NCBI GenBank assembly: GCA_021816545.1
Contig: JAKAXP010000004.1
Location: forward strand, 1 to 31,858
DNA length: 31,858 nucleotides
Reading direction: 5' to 3'
Source: Bacteroidota bacterium
GTDB lineage: Bacteria > Bacteroidota > Bacteroidia > Bacteroidales > VadinHA17
Shown: positions 23,713-31,858 of the stretch, in pieces
Layout of the letters: every line of letters begins with the position of its first letter
How positions within the stretch are numbered: the stretch's first letter is position 1
Notes under the pieces: generated by a model
What the model saw: the letters and a program-made list of their open reading frames with translations, nothing else
Told to the model about the DNA's origin: nothing
Database searches by the model: none
Program-made: the position numbers and the translations under genes

Positions 23713-25485
23713 TCACTCCTCGGAGAACTGCCTGAGCAGTTCGCGATAGGCTGAGAATATCCTTGACTTTGAAATGAATCCCACATAGCGGCCCCTGTCA
23801 AGCACAGGCAGATTCCATGCACCTGTCCGTTCAAAGGCATCCAGAACTGCATCTCCCCTTTCACTCAGGTCAATATACGATGGTGGGATTGTCATCAGGT
23901 CCCTGACAAGCACCTTTTCATAAAGTTCCGGTTTGAACATCTTGTCGCGGACATCATCGAGAAGCACAACGCCCTCAAGGATATTGAATTCATCAACAAC
24001 CGGGAAAATATTGCGGTTTGACCTGGCAATCTGTTTTACCAGATCGCCCAGGTTACCGTCAGGCTTCACAGTCAGCAGGTCCTTTTCAACCTCTTTTGAC
24101 CAGTCGAGCAGCGTCATCACAGCCTTGTCCTTGTCGTGGGTAATGAGTTCTCCGGTCAGTGCAAGCTGTTCGTTATAAATTGAGTGTTTCTGGAAGGCTC
24201 GGGTGGTGATAAAGGCTATTGTTGAGGTGAGTATGAGCGGAATCAGCAGGCCGTACCCTTCCGTTATCTCAGCAATAAGGAAAATGGCTGTCAGAGGTGC
24301 ATGCAGCACTGCTGCGAAAACTCCTGCCATAGCCGTGAGGGTGAAACTGCTTTCAACCAGAGTAAGTCCGAAAAGGTGATTCAGAAGGCTGGACAGGTAA
24401 TACCCCGCAACCCCGCCGGTGAACAGGGTCGGTGCCACTATCCCTCCCACACCGCCGGCACCATTTGTTGATGCTGTGGCCACAACCTTGACAAGCAGCA
24501 GTCCTGCCATAAGGAGTGAGAATGCCCAGAAACCCTGTGCCATCGGCCCGAAGATATCACTTCCCGGTGCAGTGCCGCTCCCGGTATTGAGAAGTATCAT
24601 CACCGTCTCATACCCTTCGCCATAGAGCGCAGGGTAAAAATAAATCAGTCCGCCGAGGATCAGACCGCCCAAAACCATCCTGACCCATTTATTCCTGATT
24701 TTCTGGTACAGCTTTTCAATTCCCACGGTTGCCCTTGTGAAATATACACCTACCAGGCCACAGAATATGCCGAGGATGACGTAGTAAGGAAGTTCACTCA
24801 GCAGGAACCCCTGCTTCACCTGGAATGAAAACAGCACATTGTCTCCCATGAAAAAATATGCAACCGTGGCGGCAGTAACAGATGAGATCAGCAGAGGCAC
24901 AATAGATGACATCGTCAGATCAAGCATCAGCACCTCAAGGGTAAAAAGGATCCCGCCAATAGGGGCTTTGAAGATGCCGGAGATGGCTGCAGCTGCACCG
25001 CATCCCAGAAGCAGGGTCACATACTTGTAGTTCAGCTTGAAATAGCGACCTATATTGGATCCGATTGAAGCCCCGGTAAGAACAATAGGCGCTTCGGCCC
25101 CGACAGATCCGCCGAAACCGATTGTCAGGGAGCTTGTGAGTATCGATGACCAGTTGTTATGGGGTTTTATGTAGCTTTTGCGGCGTGAAATTGCATATAA
25201 CACCCTGCTGATACCGTGTGAAATATTGTCCCTTACAATGTATTTTACCGCCAGTATTGTCAGGAATATCCCGAAGAGAGGATAGGCCAGTGAGAGCACG
25301 CCACCCGCACCCTTCATCACGCCCTGCGTGAAAAGGACATGAGTGTAGTGGATTGCATTCTTCATCACCACCGCAGCCAGTGCACAGACAAGTCCTACAA
25401 CAAAACTGAGAATGTAAATCTGCGTCTGCTGCTCGGACAGCAATGCTTTTATCTGCCTTATCTGTCTAATTAACAGGTTCTTCAA
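23713..25485 (-). CDS. ClC family chloride channel/antiporter with CBS domains
   Basis: 590 residues, starting at TTG (25485): an in-frame TGA lies 18 bases upstream and the next ATG is 40 codons in. About ten or more membrane helices occupy residues 22-440. The selectivity segment GFGGSVGAEAPIVLTGASIG carries the gating glutamate Glu131. The later FKAPIGGILFTLEV segment has Glu184-Val185, where E. coli ClC-ec1 has Glu202-Glu203, so the internal proton glutamate is replaced by Val. The SHGIS near residue 89 stands where GSGIP is usual. Two CBS motifs follow (about 460-590) and may bind nucleotides. Predicted to carry chloride or another anion across the inner membrane. Confidence 0.92.
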   Translation of the reverse strand: MKNLLIRQIRQIKALLSEQQTQIYILSFVVGLVCALAAVVMKNAIHYTHVLFTQGVMKGAGGVLSLAYPLFGIFLTILAVKYIVRDNISHGISRVLYAISRRKSYIKPHNNWSSILTSSLTIGFGGSVGAEAPIVLTGASIGSNIGRYFKLNYKYVTLLLGCGAAAAISGIFKAPIGGILFTLEVLMLDLTMSSIVPLLISSVTAATVAYFFMGDNVLFSFQVKQGFLLSELPYYVILGIFCGLVGVYFTRATVGIEKLYQKIRNKWVRMVLGGLILGGLIYFYPALYGEGYETVMILLNTGSGTAPGSDIFGPMAQGFWAFSLLMAGLLLVKVVATASTNGAGGVGGIVAPTLFTGGVAGYYLSSLLNHLFGLTLVESSFTLTAMAGVFAAVLHAPLTAIFLIAEITEGYGLLIPLILTSTIAFITTRAFQKHSIYNEQLALTGELITHDKDKAVMTLLDWSKEVEKDLLTVKPDGNLGDLVKQIARSNRNIFPVVDEFNILEGVVLLDDVRDKMFKPELYEKVLVRDLMTIPPSYIDLSERGDAVLDAFERTGAWNLPVLDRGRYVGFISKSRIFSAYRELLRQFSEE

Positions 25486-25519
25486 GGTTCCAGAAAAAAA
25501 TCAGAAAATATACAGCTTA

Positions 25520-25527
25520 CAAATATA
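25520..25527 (-). promoter_or_regulatory. -7 promoter element for the ClC gene (TATATTTG)
   Basis: Exact TAnnTTTG match on the minus strand, identical to the glyA box, 34 bases before the TTG start at 25485. No clear -33. Confidence 0.4.
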
Positions 25528-25533
25528 TGATAA

Positions 25534-25566
25534 ATTGAGGAGCAGATGTTTATTTTGGTAAGTTTG
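25534..25566 (+). promoter_or_regulatory. Promoter for the M16 peptidase operon
   Basis: ATTG (25534-25537), 21-base spacer, TAAGTTTG (25559-25566), an exact -7 match. It ends 15 bases before the ATG at 25582 and lies downstream of the ATG at 25546, so it decides between the two starts. Confidence 0.5.
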
Positions 25567-25581
25567 ACATATTTTGCATTT

Positions 25582-26823
25582 ATGATCGGATTTGAACGGC
25601 AAATGCTTGCCAGCGGGCTGAGGGTGATTGTGCACCGTGACGTTGGTACCCCAATGGTTACTACCAACATTCTCTATGATGCCGGAGCCAGGGATGAAGA
25701 TCCGGAAGCCACCGGCTTTGCGCATCTGTTTGAGCACCTCATGTTCGAAGGCACGCGTGAGGTCCCCCTGTTTGACGTGCCCGTAATGATGGCCGGTGGT
25801 GAGAATAATGCATTCACAAACAATGACCTTACAAACTATTACATAACGCTTCCCGCCAACAATATCGAGACGGCATTCTGGCTCGAATCAGACAGGATGA
25901 GAGGACTTGACCTTGCCGGGGAGAGACTTGACAACCAGAAGAGTGTTGTGACGGAGGAATTCAGGCAGCGTTACCTGAACCAGCCTTACGGCGACTTACT
26001 GCTTCTTCTCCGGCCGCTTGCCTACAGGGTTCACCCTTACAGATGGCCGGCTATAGGCATGGATATCAGTCATATAGAAAAGGCAAACAGCGTTTCGGCA
26101 AGGCGGTTCTATGACAGGTTTTACACCCCATCCAACGCCATCCTGAGCGTAGCGGGCAATGTTGATCCGGACAGGGTGTTCCGGCTGGCTGAAAAATGGT
26201 TCGGCACGATGGCACCTGGTGAACGGCCTGAAAGAAAACTCCCCCCGGAACCGGAACAGTCTGAAAGGCGTGAACTGACTGTGCACAGGACTGTACCTGC
26301 TGCCCACCTGGTTATGGCATTCCACATGGGCGACAGGCTGAGCCGTGATTTCTACATCCTTGATCTGCTCACAGATATACTTGCAGGATGTGATTCTGCA
26401 AGATTCCAGTCAATCCTGGTAAGACAAAAGGAACTCTTCAGTGATGCCGACATTTACCTGTCCGGGGAGGCTGATCCGGGACTCGTTATCTTCAGCGGCA
26501 GGCTCAGTAACGGCACAGACATCAGAAAGGCCGAGGAAGCCGTTATCACTGAATTTGACCGGCTTGCACGCGAACATGTCACTCCGGCTGAGCTTGACAA
26601 GGCCCGCAACAGGTATGAATCGCACAGGCTGATGTCATATATGAGTGCCTCCAACAAGGCATTCAGTCTCGCCTATCATGAGGTGCTGGGTGATGCAGAC
26701 GGCATCAACAGGGAAAATGAGCAGTACATGAGCGTGACTGAAGATGAGATGGTCTCTGTGTCACAACGCACCTTCAGGCCTGAGAACACCAGTGTAATTT
26801 ATTACCTCCCTGAGAACAGATGA
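25582..26823 (+). CDS. M16 family zinc metallopeptidase, catalytic subunit
   Basis: 413 residues from the ATG at 25582. The inverted zinc motif HLFEH is at residues 48-52 (AHLFEHLMFEG). The third ligand is in VVTEEFRQ (Glu125 or Glu126), about 74 residues after the second His, as in the family. ENNAFTNNDLTNYYITLPA is the conserved segment after the motif. No signal peptide is seen from this start, so it is predicted cytoplasmic. An ATG at 25546 would add MFILVSLTYFAF, a short hydrophobic stretch that lacks a basic N-region and lies across the predicted promoter. The next gene overlaps by 4 bases and encodes the partner subunit. Confidence 0.93.
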   Translation: MIGFERQMLASGLRVIVHRDVGTPMVTTNILYDAGARDEDPEATGFAHLFEHLMFEGTREVPLFDVPVMMAGGENNAFTNNDLTNYYITLPANNIETAFWLESDRMRGLDLAGERLDNQKSVVTEEFRQRYLNQPYGDLLLLLRPLAYRVHPYRWPAIGMDISHIEKANSVSARRFYDRFYTPSNAILSVAGNVDPDRVFRLAEKWFGTMAPGERPERKLPPEPEQSERRELTVHRTVPAAHLVMAFHMGDRLSRDFYILDLLTDILAGCDSARFQSILVRQKELFSDADIYLSGEADPGLVIFSGRLSNGTDIRKAEEAVITEFDRLAREHVTPAELDKARNRYESHRLMSYMSASNKAFSLAYHEVLGDADGINRENEQYMSVTEDEMVSVSQRTFRPENTSVIYYLPENR

Positions 26824-28106
26824 GCGCACAGAAGATAAATAAGGTCCCTGAAATCATAACCCCTTCTCCGGGTGACACCACCTTCCCGGAAGCCATACAT
26901 CTCGGCAACGGTATTCCTGTTTACCTGATCGGAAACGGTACCGTTGACCTGCTGAGGGTTGAGTTCGTCTTTCCAGCCGGCCAGGTTATGGAGGAGAGGC
27001 ACCTCGAAGCCTCAACTGCCAATGCAATGCTTACCGAGGGAACCGCCACGCATGACGCAACTGCCATAAATGATCTGATTGACAGCACCGGTGCCGCTCT
27101 GACACATGCTGCCGAAAAGGATACTGCAGGACTGGTTACTGTGACACTTACAAGGAAACTGGATGAGGTAATGGCCCTTGCACAGGAGGTAATGTTTAGC
27201 CCATCCTTCCCGGATAACGAGTTCAGGATGCTGACTGACAGGAGAGTGCAGGCTTTCCTCACCAACAGGCAGAAGACCTCTGTGGTTGCGAGGGAGGCAT
27301 TTTACGAGGCTCTCTGCGGGGCCACCAGTCCATACGGGCGCATAACCAGGGAAGAAGATTACCGGTCGCTTTCCACGGATGACCTGCGGCGTTTCCACGG
27401 CAAGCACTACAGGCCGGATAATATGTATATTACTGTTGCAGGCAGGGAGCCCTGGCAGGCCCTGTCCGTACTTGAAAAGTACTTTTCGGCGGCCGGGACA
27501 GGCAGATGGCAAAAGGCGCCTCTTCCAGATCCGGGGATTGATCCTTCCGAACCGGGGTTTATGTTCCGGGAAGTTCCCAACTCGGTTCAGAGCACTGTAA
27601 GGATGGGATGGAGAGGGATCACCAGGAATCATCCTGATTATCTTGAACTCCAGGTTGCCACCATGATTCTCGGGGGTTATTTCGGTTCGCGCCTGATGCG
27701 CCGGATTCGCGAGGAGAAGGGGTATACATATGGCATCCATGCCGTTGCCGGGGCATTCCATGGAACAGGATATATTACAATCATGACTGATGTAGCCAAT
27801 GCCTACAGGGATGAGACACTCGGTGAGATCAGGAATGAAATTGATAAACTGCGCAATGAAGAGGTGAGTGATGATGAGATGACTCTTGTCAGGAATCATC
27901 TTATGGGTGAGATAGCCCGCATGTTCGACGGTCCGTTTGCGGTAGCGGATGCTATCAGGGGTATGATAGACTATGATACCGGCAGCGTTTACTACACCCG
28001 TTTTGCAGAAACGGTAAGAACAGTTACGCCGCGGCGGATAAGGGAGGTCTTCAATACCTGGTTCAATCCGGGCGAAGCATATGAAATTATTGCCGGGGGC
28101 AGATGA
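26820..28106 (+). CDS. M16 family peptidase-like protein, non-catalytic subunit
   Basis: 428 residues with the M16 fold but without HxxEH: the corresponding stretch reads EASTANAMLTEGT. The C-terminal half keeps FGSRLMRRIREEKGYTYGIHA, the segment carrying the Arg/Tyr pair that positions substrate in paired M16B enzymes. In such heterodimers one chain supplies zinc and the other the Arg-Tyr motif, which fits this pair. Start ATG overlaps the previous stop (ATGA at 26820), so translation is likely coupled for one-to-one assembly. No signal peptide. Confidence 0.92.
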   Translation: MSAQKINKVPEIITPSPGDTTFPEAIHLGNGIPVYLIGNGTVDLLRVEFVFPAGQVMEERHLEASTANAMLTEGTATHDATAINDLIDSTGAALTHAAEKDTAGLVTVTLTRKLDEVMALAQEVMFSPSFPDNEFRMLTDRRVQAFLTNRQKTSVVAREAFYEALCGATSPYGRITREEDYRSLSTDDLRRFHGKHYRPDNMYITVAGREPWQALSVLEKYFSAAGTGRWQKAPLPDPGIDPSEPGFMFREVPNSVQSTVRMGWRGITRNHPDYLELQVATMILGGYFGSRLMRRIREEKGYTYGIHAVAGAFHGTGYITIMTDVANAYRDETLGEIRNEIDKLRNEEVSDDEMTLVRNHLMGEIARMFDGPFAVADAIRGMIDYDTGSVYYTRFAETVRTVTPRRIREVFNTWFNPGEAYEIIAGGR

Positions 28107-29590
28107 TGCTGAAAATCCGCATAAAGCCAATGCTCCTCCTGCTCCTGCTCACGGGGATGGTTTCCGGGATGTTCTCCGGCCGGCTGGACGGTCAGGATGT
28201 CATTCAGCCGCTCTCCCCGCGTCTTGACAATGTAACAATTGATCCGGGTACAGGATTCGCACTGTTGCGTTGGCTCCCCTCCCCCTCTGCGGATGTGGGA
28301 AGCTATGTTGTCTATACATATTCAGGCACCACCGCCAGTGCCATTGATACAGTCCGTTCACCGTATATCTATGAATATACCCATACAGCTTCGGCTGCCA
28401 GGTACAGGAGCGTGACATATGTGGTGGCAGCCATTGACTCATCACAGAATATCAGCCCGCTGAGCAACAGCCTGAGCACTGTCTGGCTCTCGGCAGAAAA
28501 TGATATATGCAGAGGCAGGGTCACTGTGAAATGGACACCGTATGTGAATCAGTATCATCCCTGCACAGGTTACTCACTGCAAATCGCAAAAGGTGGTGCT
28601 GTTACTCTTCCCGGAGTTACACTTCCTTATACTGATCAGGAATATGTATTTACAGGCTATGACCCTGATACTGAGTACTGTTTTTATGTCACCGCCACAG
28701 ATGGCGGGAATCAGCTCTCATCATCAAACAGGGCATGCGTGACAACAGGAAATGAGATACCCCCGTCGTGGATCATGATAGGTTCAATATCGGTTGAGGG
28801 GGGAGGCCTGGCTTTCACGGCAACCTATGACCCGGTAACCACGATGCAGAATTTCGGGTTGCATCTTTATAACCAGGGTACCGGTGGCTGGGACGAGACA
28901 GCAACATCGGCCGGATCATCCGGCGCAGTCTCATTTGTGTCTGCCCGGGCTGATACAACCGTGGCGCGACTTTACCGGGTGGCTGCCCTGAACAGTTGCG
29001 GGGTGGCTGCAGCAGTCTCTTCACCCGCAAGAAACATCGTTCTTGAATCAGCTGTTACCGGTACTGTAATAAAACTGAGATGGAACAGGCCTGTTCCCGG
29101 CGGAAGCGAGTCTTTTTCCGTATGGCGTGACACAGGCAACGGCCTTCACGAGATCGCATCCACCCTGACTGACACCCTGTGGTCAGATGATTATGCCCTT
29201 TTCGCCGCTGAGGTGTCAGCGGACAAAGTTGTTTACAGGGTCACTGCCGGGAATTCGGGAGCCCCTCCCGGAACCCTGCCGTACCTCTCATCTGCCACAG
29301 AAGTTATTATAAGCGAAAACGTATTCATCCCCAACGCATTTACCCCCGGGAGTAATGACGAGAATGCCCTCTTCCGGCCGGAATTTTCATTTCTGCCCCG
29401 TGAGTATGATTTCAGGATAATGTCCCGGACCGGTGCATTGCTTTACCGTACCGGTGATCCAGGAGAGGGATGGGACGGAAGGCATGACGGAAAACCGTTG
29501 CCCCCGGGAGTATACCTCTGGAGCGTGAGGCTTTCCACCCCTTCGGGGAGTACGGTTGTCAGGAGCGGAACCGTAACAATCCTGCCATAA
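28103..29590 (+). CDS. T9SS type B sorting-domain (gliding motility-associated C-terminal) surface protein
   Basis: 495 residues. A signal peptide (basic MMLKIRIKP then LLLLLLTGMVSGMF) is followed by several fibronectin-like beta domains (visible at about 33-135, 140-215 and 310-400). The final domain (about 404-495) is the CHU_C type: SENVFIPNAFTPGSNDEN, LPREYDFRIMSRTGALLYRT, GWDGRHDGKPLPPGVYLWSV, ending TVTILP. This marks it as cargo of the type IX secretion system, to be displayed or released outside the cell. No catalytic motif is visible; an adhesin or structural role is a guess. The ATG overlaps the stop of the M16 gene by 3 bases, so it ends that operon. An ATG at 28106 is an alternative start. 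Confidence 0.88.
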   Translation: MMLKIRIKPMLLLLLLTGMVSGMFSGRLDGQDVIQPLSPRLDNVTIDPGTGFALLRWLPSPSADVGSYVVYTYSGTTASAIDTVRSPYIYEYTHTASAARYRSVTYVVAAIDSSQNISPLSNSLSTVWLSAENDICRGRVTVKWTPYVNQYHPCTGYSLQIAKGGAVTLPGVTLPYTDQEYVFTGYDPDTEYCFYVTATDGGNQLSSSNRACVTTGNEIPPSWIMIGSISVEGGGLAFTATYDPVTTMQNFGLHLYNQGTGGWDETATSAGSSGAVSFVSARADTTVARLYRVAALNSCGVAAAVSSPARNIVLESAVTGTVIKLRWNRPVPGGSESFSVWRDTGNGLHEIASTLTDTLWSDDYALFAAEVSADKVVYRVTAGNSGAPPGTLPYLSSATEVIISENVFIPNAFTPGSNDENALFRPEFSFLPREYDFRIMSRTGALLYRTGDPGEGWDGRHDGKPLPPGVYLWSVRLSTPSGSTVVRSGTVTILP

Positions 29591-29619
29591 CTGCCTGTAA
29601 AAAGATGCCCCGATTTTCG

Positions 29620-29627
29620 TATCTTTG
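29620..29627 (+). promoter_or_regulatory. -7 promoter element for rel (TATCTTTG)
   Basis: Exact TAnnTTTG match, the same octamer as at 1889, 23 bases before the ATG at 29651. It supports that start and separates rel from the M16 operon. Confidence 0.45.
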
Positions 29628-29650
29628 TCACTCTTTGCAGGTAAAAACTG

Positions 29651-31858
29651 ATGGTTAAGACCAAAACAAAAATATTCACAGCTGATGATACCAGCCGTAT
29701 TGAATCAGAATACAGCCTGCTGACCCAAAATCTTTACAGGTGTGACAAGCCGGGAGACAGGGAACTGATTGACAAGGCATTCAGGTTTGCCAATGAGGCG
29801 CACCGCGATATGTATCGCAATTCAGGCGAACCGTATATTATTCATCCGATCAATGTAGCCAGGATAGTCAACCAGGAGATAGGACTGGGCGCCAAATCGG
29901 TAGCTGCTGCCCTGCTGCATGACGTGGTTGAGGATACCGGCATCCCTCTGGAGGAAATTTCAAAGCAGTTCGGTCCCAAGATAGCCAACCTGATTGACGG
30001 TCTTACCAAGATATCAGGCACATACAACAAGGAGACAAACTCCCTGCAGGCTGAGAACTTCCGGAAGATGCTGATGACCCTCTCTGATGATTTCAGGGTC
30101 ATCCTGATCAAGATAGCTGACAGGCTTCACAACATGCGCACCCTTGACTCGATGCCCGAGCACAAGAGGATGAAGATAGCCGGGGAAACTATTTACCTGT
30201 ATGCACCCCTGGCACACCGCCTGGGTTTGTTTGCCATCAAGACCGAGCTGGAGGATCTAAGCTTCAAGTTCAGGCATCCGCGTATCTATGATGAGATTGC
30301 GCGCAAAGTCAAGCTCGACGAAAAGAAGAACCTCGCACTTATTAACAGGTTCAGCCTTCCCATCATCGAAGCCCTCAACAACAACAATATAATCTTTGAC
30401 ATTTCAGGCCGTTTCAAGTCGATCTACTCCATCTGGAAGAAGATGCAGTCAAAGAATGTCCCCTTCGAAGAGGTCTATGACCTGCTGGCTGTAAGGATTG
30501 TTTTTGAACCCGGCCCGGATATGAGTGAAAGGGCACAGTGCTGGCAGATCTATTCGCTGATTACTGACATTTACACTCCGAAGCCGGACAGGCTGCGCGA
30601 CTGGATAAGCAGGCCGAAGTCAAACGGTTATGAGGCCCTTCACCTCACCGTGATGGGGCCGGAAGGGCGCTGGGTTGAGGTGCAGATCCGAAGTCAGAGG
30701 ATGGATGACATCGCAGAAAGAGGATTTGCCGCCCACTGGAAGTACAAGGGAGACACCTCGCAGTCAGAGAGCGAGCTTGACAAGTGGCTGAAACATATCC
30801 GGGAGATGCTTGCCAACCCGATGTCAGATCCGATGACATTCCTGGATGAATTCAAGATGAGCCTCTTCTCCTCGGAGATAATGGTTTTCACCCCGAAGGG
30901 GCTCCTGGTCAACCTTCCCAAAGGTGCCTCAGCCCTTGACTTTGCCTATGAGATACATACTGACATCGGAAACAAGGCAATAGGCGCCAAGGTAAACTAC
31001 AAACTGTCTCCCCTCTCCACCACCCTTCAGAGCGGTGACCAGGTTGAGATAATCACCTCCAACATAGCAAGACCCGAGAAGGATTGGCTTGAATATGCGC
31101 ATACCGCGAAAGCCAAAAATGCAATCAAGGATGTCCTCCGGGACGAATCCACTGACCGGATCCAGAAGGGAATGGATATGCTTGAGCAAAAGCTGAGTGA
31201 ACTCGGTATACTGCCCAATTCCGACATTATTAAAAAACTTCTTGACAACTACGAACTTCTCAACAAGGATGAGCTTTACTCAAGGATAGGACTCGGGCTA
31301 ATCAACCTTGACGAACTCCGCAAAGTCCTGAAAAAGGCACCGGAAGGAAGCCTTCGGAAGTACTGGAAGCTGGCAATAGGAGGCGTTACCAGGAAAAGTA
31401 CCGGAGTCAGGGAAGTGCCCCCGGTCCCTGACAAGATTGACAAGAGCCAGCCTTACCTCCTCCGTGAGAATGTTGACAATACAGGTAATTCCTACGTCAT
31501 TGCAAGCTGCTGCCAGCCCATTCCCGGTGATGAGGTTATAGGCTACCTTGACCGCTCAAACTCTATCATCGTTCACAAGCCCAAGTGTCCTGTTGCTGTC
31601 AAACTGATGTCCAGCGAGGGGGACAGAATCATTCCTGTAAGGTGGACCATCCACAAGCTGGCCTCTTTCCTGGCACGGGTAAGCATCAACGGCATTGACA
31701 GGATAGGCCTTGTCAGCGAGGTGACGACGATCATTTCCAAGGAGCTGAACGTCAACATCAGAAACATCAATGTTTCAGTTTATGACGGGATCTTTGAAGG
31801 GACAATTGACCTGTATGTTCACCACACACGTGACCTCAACAACCTCATCATGCAGCTT
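29651..31858 (+). CDS. rel: Bifunctional (p)ppGpp synthetase/hydrolase (RelA/SpoT family), 3' partial
   Basis: 736 codons are visible without a stop before the window ends; very little is missing. Makes and degrades the stringent-response alarmone. Hydrolase HD domain: His65, His90-Asp91, Glu94-Asp95 and Asn161 are all present. Synthetase domain: GRFKSIYSIWKKM (253-265), YDLLAVRI (276-283), the basic RLRD (314-317) typical of bifunctional enzymes, and EVQIRS with Glu343. TGS domain about 410-470; conserved-cysteine domain with ASCCQPIPGDEVIGYLDR (618-635) and KCP (645-647); the ACT domain begins near 663 and is cut. Both activities should be functional. Cytoplasmic, ribosome- and nutrient-responsive in known relatives. 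Confidence 0.96.
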   Translation, partial: MVKTKTKIFTADDTSRIESEYSLLTQNLYRCDKPGDRELIDKAFRFANEAHRDMYRNSGEPYIIHPINVARIVNQEIGLGAKSVAAALLHDVVEDTGIPLEEISKQFGPKIANLIDGLTKISGTYNKETNSLQAENFRKMLMTLSDDFRVILIKIADRLHNMRTLDSMPEHKRMKIAGETIYLYAPLAHRLGLFAIKTELEDLSFKFRHPRIYDEIARKVKLDEKKNLALINRFSLPIIEALNNNNIIFDISGRFKSIYSIWKKMQSKNVPFEEVYDLLAVRIVFEPGPDMSERAQCWQIYSLITDIYTPKPDRLRDWISRPKSNGYEALHLTVMGPEGRWVEVQIRSQRMDDIAERGFAAHWKYKGDTSQSESELDKWLKHIREMLANPMSDPMTFLDEFKMSLFSSEIMVFTPKGLLVNLPKGASALDFAYEIHTDIGNKAIGAKVNYKLSPLSTTLQSGDQVEIITSNIARPEKDWLEYAHTAKAKNAIKDVLRDESTDRIQKGMDMLEQKLSELGILPNSDIIKKLLDNYELLNKDELYSRIGLGLINLDELRKVLKKAPEGSLRKYWKLAIGGVTRKSTGVREVPPVPDKIDKSQPYLLRENVDNTGNSYVIASCCQPIPGDEVIGYLDRSNSIIVHKPKCPVAVKLMSSEGDRIIPVRWTIHKLASFLARVSINGIDRIGLVSEVTTIISKELNVNIRNINVSVYDGIFEGTIDLYVHHTRDLNNLIMQL

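Noticed and set aside
25546..25581. Upstream ATG start for the first M16 peptidase, giving a hydrophobic N-terminus
   Set aside because: The extension lacks a basic N-region, spans an exact -7 promoter match, and the family homology begins after the ATG at 25582.
27012..28130. Long open frame (372 codons) on the minus strand opposite the second M16 gene
   Set aside because: It mirrors the codon structure of a conserved gene, shows no recognisable domain, and the sense gene has clear family motifs and coupled start.

Overview
The window looks like chromosomal DNA of a member of the Bacteroidota, probably Bacteroidales-like. The evidence is a type IX secretion (type B) sorting domain, DUF3078- and SagB-type exported proteins, a Bacteroidota-style TamB next to tsaD, and several upstream sites matching the Bacteroidota -7 consensus TAnnTTTG. 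Genes sit on both strands in short operons. I see no rRNA, tRNA, CRISPR array, prophage or transposase gene. No gap between genes exceeds 300 bases; the longest, 3187-3429, holds a tandem repeat element.

Layout. 1-891: 3' part of a corrinoid-type methyltransferase of the uroporphyrinogen decarboxylase superfamily, cut by the window edge. 961-6909 (+): patatin-like phospholipase, secreted coiled-coil protein, small stress-type coiled-coil protein, a repeat element, a one-span membrane protein, a DUF4197 lipoprotein, a DUF3078 outer-membrane-type protein, an exported nitroreductase-like protein and uracil phosphoribosyltransferase (upp). 7012-9142: nucleoside permease (nupG) convergent with and overlapping a ZIP metal transporter (zupT). 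9259-10306: membrane J-domain protein and a hotdog thioesterase. 10334-10420: a second copy of the repeat element, inverted. 10425-16039: tsaD diverging from the very large tamB. 16165-18115: exbB-exbD-tonB-like proton-motive-force module. 18172-20672 (-): glyA, an orphan receiver-domain protein and a TauE/SafE permease. 20854-23663 (+): two lipoproteins, a CBM9-like protein and a DUF4091/GH123-like putative glycosidase. 23713-25485 (-): a ClC chloride transport protein with CBS domains. 25582-29590 (+): an active-looking and an inactive-looking M16 peptidase, translationally coupled to each other and to a T9SS cargo protein. 29651-end (+): a bifunctional Rel/SpoT alarmone enzyme that runs off the window.

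Functional links. upp and nupG form a pyrimidine salvage pair. exbB/exbD/tonB energise outer-membrane transport, and TamB serves envelope biogenesis beside them. The M16 pair is probably a heterodimeric protease, as known for paired M16B subunits. The two lipoproteins at 20854-23663 probably work on a surface or periplasmic glycan. Most of the window is housekeeping. The least explained items are a modular dispersed intergenic repeat seen twice (3187-3359 and 10334-10420), an inverted repeat lying on the exbB promoter, an inverted repeat in the glyA leader, the exported nitroreductase-like protein and the glycosidase/CBM lipoprotein pair.
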